Shown here: positions 7,474 to 13,304 of the stretch, one piece after another
Numbering within the stretch: the first letter of the stretch is position 1
Layout: the number at the start of each line of letters is the position of its first letter
NCBI GenBank assembly: GCA_964391025.1
Contig: CAYMKJ010000016.1
Location: forward strand, 1-21,269
DNA length: 21,269 bases
Direction: 5' to 3'
DNA from: SHZI01 sp964391025
Lineage (GTDB): Bacteria > Pseudomonadota > Gammaproteobacteria > Steroidobacterales > GCA-2729495
The notes under the pieces: generated by a model
What the model was told of the DNA's origin: nothing
The model's database searches: none
What the model saw: only the letters and a program-made list of their open reading frames with translations
Program-made: the position numbers and the translations under genes

Positions 7474-7539
7474 ACTGGTCACAGATAACAGAAATGGACG
7501 TTGACCCGTTGGACGCAGGGGAACCATAATCTGACCAGT
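7474..7539. promoter_or_regulatory. Inverted repeat around the antitoxin promoter, candidate TA operator
   Basis: ACTGGTCA (7474-7481) and its exact reverse complement TGACCAGT (7532-7539) bracket the antitoxin promoter. The flanking bases are also similar (GATAA beside one, GATTA beside the other in the matching orientation). Phd/YefM-PIN modules usually repress themselves through palindromic or inverted operator repeats, so this is a fair candidate. The left half is only 7 bp from the trp -35. Confidence 0.45.
7501..7530 (+). promoter_or_regulatory. Candidate promoter of the toxin-antitoxin operon
   Basis: TTGACC (7501-7506) is followed after 18 bases by CATAAT (7525-7530), both matching sigma-70 consensus at 5 of 6 positions. 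A start near 7537 would leave a leader of about 38 bases, including the strong GGGAGG ribosome site at 7561-7566, eight bases before the ATG at 7575. Confidence 0.6.
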
Positions 7540-7574
7540 CTAGTTAGAATGGCCTGGATCGGGAGGACTACCGT

Positions 7575-7823
7575 ATGTCTCGCTGGCAGCTTCAGGATGC
7601 CAAGGCTCGGTTCAGCCACTTGGTGAAATCCGCACAGTCGGACGGGCCGCAGGAAATCACCGTGCACGGCAAACCCGCCGCGGTATTGCTGTCGGCCGAG
7701 GACTACCAGCGCCTGGTCGGCCCTAAACTGAGCTTCGTTGAGTTCATGCGCCAGTCTCCCCTGGTCGGCGTCGACCTTGACCTGCGACGCCCGCCGTCCG
7801 CAACCCGCCGTGTCAGGCTTTGA
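7575..7823 (+). CDS. Phd/YefM-family antitoxin
   Basis: This 82-residue protein begins MSRWQLQDAKARFSHLVKSA and has the Phd/YefM pattern: an N-terminal strand and helix ending in short turns, then ITVHGKPAAVLLSAEDYQRL, the typical dimerising and DNA-binding core. The C-terminal 30 residues would be the disordered part that neutralises the toxin. It has a strong ribosome site (GGGAGG, 7561-7566) and its stop overlaps the toxin start by four bases (TTGA), the usual arrangement for a co-translated toxin-antitoxin pair. It probably represses its own promoter, alone or with the toxin. Confidence 0.88.
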   Translation: MSRWQLQDAKARFSHLVKSAQSDGPQEITVHGKPAAVLLSAEDYQRLVGPKLSFVEFMRQSPLVGVDLDLRRPPSATRRVRL

Positions 7824-8239
7824 CCTACCTGCTGGATACCAACGTCGTTTCGGAGCTGGCCAAGCGCAAACCAGCAGTTTCCGTGCTGAAGTGGCTCGAC
7901 CAGGCGCCCTATCAATCAATCCATCTCAGCGTTCTGACCTCGGGTGAACTCCGCAATGGCGTGGAGCGACTGACCGACGGGGAACGCAAGGAACAACTGC
8001 GGCTGTGGCTGGACAGGGACGTGGCCGCCTGGTTCGGCGACCGTTTGCTCCCGATCAGCGCGGAGATTGCGGATCGGTGGGGGAGGCTCGCCGCCGAGAC
8101 CCGTCGGCCACTGCCCGCCATCGACAGCTTGCTCGCAGCAACAGCGCTGCATCACGGCCTTCGGCTCGTAACCCGAAACGTCTCAGACTTTCGCTTTCCC
8201 GGTCTGACCGTAGTCAACCCCTGGGCCCGAGAGGCGTAG
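7820..8239 (+). CDS. vapC: PIN-domain ribonuclease toxin, VapC/FitB-like
   Basis: The 139-residue protein is a PIN-domain toxin, a Mg-dependent RNase that stops translation when the antitoxin is lost. The start is a TTG overlapping the antitoxin stop; it gives the expected MTYLLDTNVVSEL. The acidic active-site residues are intact: Asp6, Glu43 (SGELRNGVE), Asp102 (PAIDSLLAATA) and Asp123 (TRNVSDF), so it looks functional. The partner is Phd/YefM-like rather than VapB, a known mixed pairing. RNA target unknown. Its TAG stop lies in a GCGTAG sequence resembling the ends of REP elements seen elsewhere in the window. Confidence 0.9.
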   Translation: MTYLLDTNVVSELAKRKPAVSVLKWLDQAPYQSIHLSVLTSGELRNGVERLTDGERKEQLRLWLDRDVAAWFGDRLLPISAEIADRWGRLAAETRRPLPAIDSLLAATALHHGLRLVTRNVSDFRFPGLTVVNPWAREA

Positions 8240-8249
8240 CCGCTTCTAC
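8236..8249. repeat. Possible decayed REP half-element
   Basis: The 14 bases here match the 3' part of the REP arm at 12085-12098 at 12 of 14 positions. Like the intact copies, it carries the stop codon of the preceding gene within a GTAG. It is short and the match could be chance. Confidence 0.25.
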
Positions 8250-8286
8250 GGCGATCCACCAGGACGGCTTGAGGCTAAGATATTCC

Positions 8287-11028
8287 ATGCCCCCTCCTTC
8301 ACCCCCCCCCGAAAAGCGCGGCGACATCCAGTTCTCCGCCAAGGACGCCGGCCTGCGCAAGGACGTGCACGACCTGGGCGTCATCGTGGGACAGCTCCTG
8401 GAAGAACAGGGCGGCGCGGTTCTCCTGGCCCGGGTGGAGCAGGCCCGGCGGGCCGCCATCGACGCCCGCGAAGGGGATCCCGCTGGCGTCCAGCGGCTGG
8501 AAGCCCTGGTGGCCGCGCTGTCGCCGGCCGAATCCCAGGATCTCATCCGCGGCTTCTCCACCTATTTCCTGGCGGTGAACCTGGCCGAGACCGTGCACCG
8601 CATCCGACGCCGCCGCGACTACCTGCGGGAGGGCAAGCACCGCCAGCCCGGCGGCCTCGAGGACACATTGTTTGAATTGCAGGAAGCGGGCGTCACCCTG
8701 GACGAAGTGCGCAACGCCCTTGCCACCCTGCACGTCGAGCACGTGCTGACGGCGCATCCCACGGAGCCCACCCGGCGGACCATCCTGCGCCGGCAGAAAG
8801 ACATCGTCAGCCGGCTGATCGACATGCAAAACGCCGCACTGTCGCCCCGCGAACTGTCCGCAGACCTGGCCAACATCCGCGACGACATCACGGCGATCTG
8901 GCAGACCGAGGAGCACCCCACCGAGGCACGCACTGTCGCTGCCGAGCACGAGCATGTGTTGTTCTTCCTTACGGACTGCATCTACCGCGTCATCCCGGTG
9001 GTCTACGAGACGATCGAGGCCGCGCTCGAAGCCGTGTGGGGTGAAGCCGGTCGTTCCACCGAGCTGCCGGTAGTGGTTCGAATGGCGTCCTGGATTGGTG
9101 GCGACATGGTGGGCCGGAGCGAAATCACGGCGCGGAGCATCCGCGACACACTGGCGAGGCAGCGCTCGCTGGTGCTGGAACTCTACCATCGGGAATGCCG
9201 GGAACTGGCCGAGAAAATGAGCCAGAGCACTACCCGCGTCGGCGTCTCCGCAGCGCTCGAGGAGCGTCTGCGTCTGTACTCGGGGCACTTCCCCAACGCA
9301 CTCGGGATCACCCCCTTGCGGCATCGGGCAATGCGCTACCGGGTGTTCATGCGACTCGTCATGGCGCGGCTTCAGTCCACCGCTACTGAAGGCCTCTACC
9401 CCTTCGATTCCGCCGAGGAATTCGCGGCGGACCTGCGGCTCATCGCAGACAGCCTTGAAGGGAACCGCGGCCAGCACGCAGGGCTATTTGCCGTGCGTCG
9501 GCTGCTGCGTCGGGTGGAAACCTTCGGCTTTCATTTCATGACGCTAGACGTCCGGCAGGAAGCGCTGGTGAATCGCCGGGTGATCGGCCGCAGCCTGAAC
9601 GAGCCAGAGTGGCTGGAGCAGCCGGCCACCTACCGGCTCGAGCGGCTGCGCCGCGCGCTGGCGGAGAATGAGTCGCCCGCCAGCGAGCTGGACAACGAAG
9701 CCAAGCGCGCCGTCGGCATCTTCCAGGCTATCGCGTTCTGCAGGCGCCGATACGGCAAGCGCTCGATCGGGCCCTACATCATCAGCATGGCCGACGGCGT
9801 CGACGACGTGCTGTCGATACTGTTGCTCGCCCAGTGGGGCGAACTGCGCAAGCGCACTGGCACGGTCCCTCTCGACATCGCACCGGCCTTCGAGACGATT
9901 CACGGCCTGGCCGGGGCCGCTGCCCTGATGCGCCAGCTCTACGCAGAACCGATGTACCGGGAGCACCTCAATGCCCGTCGCCAGCAACAAACCGCTGTGC
10001 CCGGCATTGCCGACAGTAACGTCGAAAGCGATCTCGCCTCCGCGCGTTGGGCACTGCTCATGGCCCAGCGGGAGCTGCTCGCTGCGGCCCGCACCGACGG
10101 TGTTCAGCTGACACTGTTTCATGGCCGCGGGGGGGCCATCGGCGCCGGCGGCGGCAAAGCCCACGTGGACATTCGCTGTGCGCCTGCGGGCACCCTGGAG
10201 GGCGGCGTGCGGGTGATCGAGCAGGGCGAACTGGTCGCCAACAAGTACGGGGTGCGCGCCATTGCGCTCCGCACCTTCGATCAGGCCCTCGCAGCCGGTG
10301 TACGCGGTCTGGTGCGTCCCGCCGGCCCTCCGGCGGCGGACGGACACGTCAATTGGGAAGGCGCGCTGCAGGTCCTGGCCGCCGCATCGCGCTCCCACTA
10401 CCAGGCGCTGGTCCTCGAGTCGCCGGGCTTCTCTGACTATTACCGGCTGGCGACTCCGGCCGACGTGATAGAGCGGATGCGCCGGGGCACCGGGCTTGAG
10501 GCTGGTCTTACCGACGGACTGCTCGCGGCCGCGGGCACGGCACCCTGGGTGTTCGCCTGGACCCAGAGCCGGAATATCCTGCCCGGCTGGTTCGGCTTCG
10601 GCACCGGTCTGACGCGCGCGCTTGAGGAGTTCGGCGAGGAAACGCTGCAGGCGATGCACGCCGGCTGGTACTTCTTCCGGACGCTGGTGGCGGACGTGGA
10701 AACCGCCCTGGCCAAGAGCGACCTGGCAGTCGCCGCCCGCTATTCGGCGCTCGGCGGTGAACTGCATGAACGGTTCTTCGGGCGAATACGCGACGAATTT
10801 GAACGCACCACCGCCGCTGTCCTGCGGGTGAAGCAGCAGCTGGTGCTCCTCGAACGGGACAACACGCTTCGGCGGTCTATTCGCCTGCGGAATCCCTATG
10901 TGGATCCCATGAGCATCCTGCAGGTGGACCTGCTGCGCCGCTGGCGGGAAACGGGCGACGAGGCCCTCTTCACAGCCCTGATCGCGAGCGTCAACGGAAT
11001 CGCCCGCGGCCTGCAGGACTCCGGTTGA
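8287..11028 (+). CDS. ppc: Phosphoenolpyruvate carboxylase family protein with degenerate catalytic motifs
   Basis: The 913-residue protein aligns along its whole length with PEP carboxylase, the enzyme that makes oxaloacetate from PEP and bicarbonate; it most resembles the Xanthomonas-type subfamily. Retained: His157 in LTAHPTEPTRRT, the metal ligands Glu536 (FETIHGL) and Asp576 (GIADSN), and His612-Arg614 in FHGRGG. Lost: the GGDxDGNP motif reads GGDMVGRS (271-278). The GYSDSxKDxG signature reads GIADSNVESD, placing Val579 where catalytic Lys546 of E. coli sits. GRGGSIGRGG reads GRGGAIGAGG, so Ala620 replaces Arg587. The Arg713 region (GSRPxxR) reads GTGLEAG, and the C-terminal NTG reads DSG. 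The frame is open and otherwise well conserved, so this is not simple decay. The ATG at 8287 has no obvious ribosome site. It is likely inactive as a carboxylase or changed in function. Confidence 0.88.
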   Translation: MPPPSPPPEKRGDIQFSAKDAGLRKDVHDLGVIVGQLLEEQGGAVLLARVEQARRAAIDAREGDPAGVQRLEALVAALSPAESQDLIRGFSTYFLAVNLAETVHRIRRRRDYLREGKHRQPGGLEDTLFELQEAGVTLDEVRNALATLHVEHVLTAHPTEPTRRTILRRQKDIVSRLIDMQNAALSPRELSADLANIRDDITAIWQTEEHPTEARTVAAEHEHVLFFLTDCIYRVIPVVYETIEAALEAVWGEAGRSTELPVVVRMASWIGGDMVGRSEITARSIRDTLARQRSLVLELYHRECRELAEKMSQSTTRVGVSAALEERLRLYSGHFPNALGITPLRHRAMRYRVFMRLVMARLQSTATEGLYPFDSAEEFAADLRLIADSLEGNRGQHAGLFAVRRLLRRVETFGFHFMTLDVRQEALVNRRVIGRSLNEPEWLEQPATYRLERLRRALAENESPASELDNEAKRAVGIFQAIAFCRRRYGKRSIGPYIISMADGVDDVLSILLLAQWGELRKRTGTVPLDIAPAFETIHGLAGAAALMRQLYAEPMYREHLNARRQQQTAVPGIADSNVESDLASARWALLMAQRELLAAARTDGVQLTLFHGRGGAIGAGGGKAHVDIRCAPAGTLEGGVRVIEQGELVANKYGVRAIALRTFDQALAAGVRGLVRPAGPPAADGHVNWEGALQVLAAASRSHYQALVLESPGFSDYYRLATPADVIERMRRGTGLEAGLTDGLLAAAGTAPWVFAWTQSRNILPGWFGFGTGLTRALEEFGEETLQAMHAGWYFFRTLVADVETALAKSDLAVAARYSALGGELHERFFGRIRDEFERTTAAVLRVKQQLVLLERDNTLRRSIRLRNPYVDPMSILQVDLLRRWRETGDEALFTALIASVNGIARGLQDSG
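8302..8310 (+). repeat. Run of nine cytosines at the start of the PEP carboxylase-like gene
   Basis: A C9 homopolymer lies at codons 6-8. Such tracts are prone to slippage, and a one-base change would shift the frame close to the start. It is also a likely place for sequencing error. Confidence 0.6.
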
Positions 11029-11053
11029 CGACCCGGGAGTTGAGGAACCGGGT

Positions 11054-12034
11054 GTGAAGGCAGCGTTCCTCGACTTCGACGCCCTCGGCCCGTCCGACAT
11101 CGACACGTCGGCCCTCAAAGCCACGCTCCCAGGCATCGAGCTCCATGGCTCGAGCGCGGACCACCAGATCGACGCCCGGATGGCGAGCTGCGAGATCCTG
11201 CTGGTCAACAAGGTCCGTCTCGACCGGGCACGCCTCGCGGCGGTGCCGACGCTGCGGCTGGTCGTCCTGGCCGCAACGGGAACCGACAACGTGGACCTGG
11301 TCGCGGCCCGGGAGCTGGGCATAGCGGTCTGCAACATCCGCGACTACGCCACGCCCTCGGTGGTTCAGCATGTGTTCGGCCTGCTGCTGGCCTTGACCCT
11401 GCGCCTCGATGAGTACCGCCAGCTACTCCATCGTGGCGCGTGGGAGCAAAGCCCGCACTTCTGTCTGCTCGACTTTCCCAGCCGGGAACTGGCGGGGAGG
11501 GCCCTCGGCATCGTCGGGTACGGCCAGCTGGGACGGGCTGTCGGCGTGGTCGGCGCAGCCTTCGGCATGCGGGTGCTCGCTGCCCGCAGCCTGCGGCCCT
11601 CCAGCGTCACCCCGGCAGCTCGCGAACCTCCGGTCGTGGAGCGCCTGGCACTCCCCGAACTGCTCGCTGCGGCCGACGTGGTGTCCCTGCACTGCCCCCT
11701 GACGCCCGCCACCCGGCAACTGATCAACCAGGAATCTCTTGCCCGGATGCGGCCTGGTGCCGTGCTGATCAACACCGCCCGGGGCGACCTGGTGGACTGC
11801 GCAGCCCTGCTCGACGCCCTGCACAGCGGCCATCTGGGCGGCGCCGGAATCGACGTGCTTCCGGAGGAACCCCCGGTGGCGGGCCATCCCCTTCTGGCTG
11901 CCCGGCTGCCAAACCTTATCGTTACGCCCCACATCGCCTGGGCCGCCCGGGAATCCAGGCAGCGGGCTCTCAACCAAGTCATTGCCAACGTCCAGGACTT
12001 TCTGGCCGGCGGCCGCCGCAACCGTGTGGCGTAG
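11054..12034 (+). CDS. D-2-hydroxyacid dehydrogenase, glycerate dehydrogenase/hydroxypyruvate reductase-like
   Basis: This 326-residue protein is an NAD(P)-dependent D-2-hydroxyacid dehydrogenase. The nucleotide-binding loop is GYGQLG (155-160), and the catalytic residues are Arg243 (NTARGDLVD), Glu272 (LPEEPP) and His293 (TPHIAWA). The ATGTDNVD segment and the TPHIAWA ending are like glycerate dehydrogenase/hydroxypyruvate reductase (HprA), but the substrate cannot be fixed from sequence alone. The start is a GTG with TGAGGA seven bases upstream. It follows the PEP carboxylase-like gene by 25 bases and is probably co-transcribed with it; both could act around three-carbon acids. Its TAG stop is inside the first REP element. 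Confidence 0.85.
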   Translation: MKAAFLDFDALGPSDIDTSALKATLPGIELHGSSADHQIDARMASCEILLVNKVRLDRARLAAVPTLRLVVLAATGTDNVDLVAARELGIAVCNIRDYATPSVVQHVFGLLLALTLRLDEYRQLLHRGAWEQSPHFCLLDFPSRELAGRALGIVGYGQLGRAVGVVGAAFGMRVLAARSLRPSSVTPAAREPPVVERLALPELLAAADVVSLHCPLTPATRQLINQESLARMRPGAVLINTARGDLVDCAALLDALHSGHLGGAGIDVLPEEPPVAGHPLLAARLPNLIVTPHIAWAARESRQRALNQVIANVQDFLAGGRRNRVA

Positions 12035-12098
12035 GAGCGACTTTTGGCGCGATCCGTGTAGGATCCGCGCGATGTGTCGCGGCTGAAGCCGCTCCTAC
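12031..12098. repeat. REP-like element, inverted pair (copy 1)
   Basis: Two arms in opposite orientation each begin with GTAGGAGCG: 12031-12052 and the reverse complement of 12077-12098, matching at 18 of 22 positions. Each arm contains a smaller palindrome, clearest in the right-hand arm (a GCGGC/GCCGC stem around a four-base loop). A second short hairpin, GATCC/GGATC, lies between the arms. The GTAG start is typical of REP sequences mobilised by RAYT transposases. It lies between the dehydrogenase and the 7-TM gene and carries the dehydrogenase stop codon. Confidence 0.75.
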
Positions 12099-12110
12099 AA
12101 GGACAGGTGC

Positions 12111-12866
12111 ATGCTGTCGTTCATCTTTCTCACCTTCGCCGCGATTCATATTGGCATCTGGCTCTGGGGCTGGAAGCTCTGGGCCGAAACCGGCAGGCCT
12201 GTCGCACTGCTGATCGCCCTCGTCGGCGCCACGCTGCTTTTCTACGACAACTTTCGCATCGGCATCGGCCGCTTCATTGGCGAGGGTGACCTGCTCTACA
12301 ACCTGTCCGTGCCGGCCTTTGCCTGGCACTGGTCATTGTTGTCCCTGCTGGTGATTGCTGCGGGTTCCGTGGCCCGCCTGGCCGGCCTTCAGTGGGCACA
12401 GGGCAAGCTCGTGATGGGTGCCTTCTGCGTGGTTGCCGTGGCCCTGAGCGCCTACGACATCCCCAAGATTTTCACGATGGACCTGCACATCGCCTGCCTC
12501 GACGACACTGTGCGCTACACGACGTCCGTGAAGGAGGCGCAGCTCTGCAGCCCCACCGATCAGGTTGTATCCAGCGGCGGCCACGCCCCGGTGGTGGCCA
12601 TCATCACCAACGCAATTGTGCTGGCGGTGGGCATCGCACTCTGGATCCAGCGCGGCTGGGCCTGGCTGGCAGTGGGCTCGGGCCTGATGTTTGTCGCGGC
12701 GGGGGCCTTTGGCAGCGGCACCTACGCGCTGCCGATTTCGAACCTGGGCGAGATCTGCATCACCCTCGGCTTCATCGTGACCTGTGCGCACTTCGCGCGG
12801 CTGAGGCGGCGTGCCACCGCGCTTGTAGGAGCGCCTTCAGGCGCGACCTCTATTGATCGCGCCTGA
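12111..12866 (+). CDS. Seven-helix membrane protein of unknown function
   Basis: I do not recognise this family. The 251-residue protein has about seven membrane segments (roughly 2-24, 30-48, 68-92, 99-117, 158-179, 182-202, 208-229). A hydrophilic loop of about 40 residues after the fourth segment contains two cysteines (Cys129, Cys146) that could form a disulfide if the loop is outside the membrane. AAIHIGIWLWGWKLWAETG at the N-terminus has conserved-looking Trp and His residues. AAGGACAGG before the ATG is a good ribosome site and follows directly after the REP element. The last 12 residues or so are encoded by the second REP element, which supplies the stop codon, so the natural C-terminus may once have been different. 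Confidence 0.8.
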   Translation: MLSFIFLTFAAIHIGIWLWGWKLWAETGRPVALLIALVGATLLFYDNFRIGIGRFIGEGDLLYNLSVPAFAWHWSLLSLLVIAAGSVARLAGLQWAQGKLVMGAFCVVAVALSAYDIPKIFTMDLHIACLDDTVRYTTSVKEAQLCSPTDQVVSSGGHAPVVAIITNAIVLAVGIALWIQRGWAWLAVGSGLMFVAAGAFGSGTYALPISNLGEICITLGFIVTCAHFARLRRRATALVGAPSGATSIDRA

Positions 12867-12879
12867 AGGCGCTCCTACA
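12824..12879. repeat. REP-like element, perfect 23-bp inverted repeat (copy 2)
   Basis: The 23 bases at 12824-12846 are the exact reverse complement of 12857-12879, with a 10-base loop. Each arm contains GTAGGAGCG followed by a GCGCC/GGCGC stem with a TTCA loop. It lies where the 7-TM gene (+) and the NUDIX gene (-) converge and holds both stop codons. It could act as a bidirectional terminator, although it lacks T-tracts. An extra partial unit, GGCGCTCCTGC, follows at 12880-12890. Confidence 0.85.
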
Positions 12880-13304
12880 GGCGCTCCTGCACCGTTAGCC
12901 TCGGCCCAGTCGATGACGGCGGCGACCCGTGGCGCCGCCAGTCGACGAGCCTGCGCAAAGCTGAGCCAGCGGTACTCACTGTGCTCGGGACGCCCGGTAT
13001 CCGGGCTCGGCAGCAGCTCCACCCTTTCCTGGGTGGTACGCGCCAGGTAGTAGCGGGCGATCTTCCCGCGGCTGTAGGGGCCCGTATCGATGTGGATGTC
13101 GCCCCAGGGAAACTCCAGCTCGGCAATGCTGGACTCCTCCTGCACCTCCCGAAGCGCCGTTTGCCGGGGCGTTTCGCCCGCTTCCATCAGTCCCTTCGGG
13201 AAGTCCCAGTGCCGGAAGACCCGGAGCATGAGCACACGGAGGCCAGCCGGCGTGTCCCGCAAGATCACCGCGCCGCAGGACATGAGCTTTGGTTTGGTGC
13301 TCAC
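12837..13304 (-). CDS. NUDIX hydrolase, probable diadenosine tetraphosphatase type
   Basis: The 155-residue protein has the NUDIX box, starting at Gly38 (GLMEAGETPRQTALREVQEE), with Glu44, Arg52-Glu53 and Glu56-Glu57 in place. The usual final Gly of the box is Ser here (EESSI). MSCGAVILRD, HWDFPKG, and GRPEHSEYRWLS are typical of the bacterial Ap4A-type pyrophosphohydrolases, which remove alarmones or mutagenic nucleotides. The start is a GTG that overlaps the ybbP-like stop by 4 bp (GTGA); an ATG eight codons in is a less likely alternative. The C-terminal tail from GAPVGAPSGA is encoded by the REP element. It is third in a likely ybbA-ybbP-NUDIX operon. Confidence 0.88.
   Translation of the reverse strand: MSTKPKLMSCGAVILRDTPAGLRVLMLRVFRHWDFPKGLMEAGETPRQTALREVQEESSIAELEFPWGDIHIDTGPYSRGKIARYYLARTTQERVELLPSPDTGRPEHSEYRWLSFAQARRLAAPRVAAVIDWAEANGAGAPVGAPSGAINRGRA

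Noticed and set aside
7252..7527. A 91-codon frame across the trp leader
   Set aside because: It overlaps the promoter, trpL, and both attenuator stems in a different frame and resembles no protein; trpL explains the region better.
7540..7556. TrpR-like operator (CTAG core in TCTAGTTAGA) near the trp promoter
   Set aside because: It matches only the ACTAG core of the enteric TrpR site, lies about 75 bp or more upstream of the trp promoter, and no trpR gene is in view.
8005..8286. N-terminal extension of the PEP carboxylase-like protein
   Set aside because: It runs out of frame through the toxin gene; the family homology begins after the ATG at 8287.
9544..11337. A 597-codon open frame antisense to the PEP carboxylase-like gene
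   Set aside because: It mirrors the conserved sense gene, is Gly/Arg/Gln-rich with no recognisable motif, and long antisense frames are expected at this GC content.
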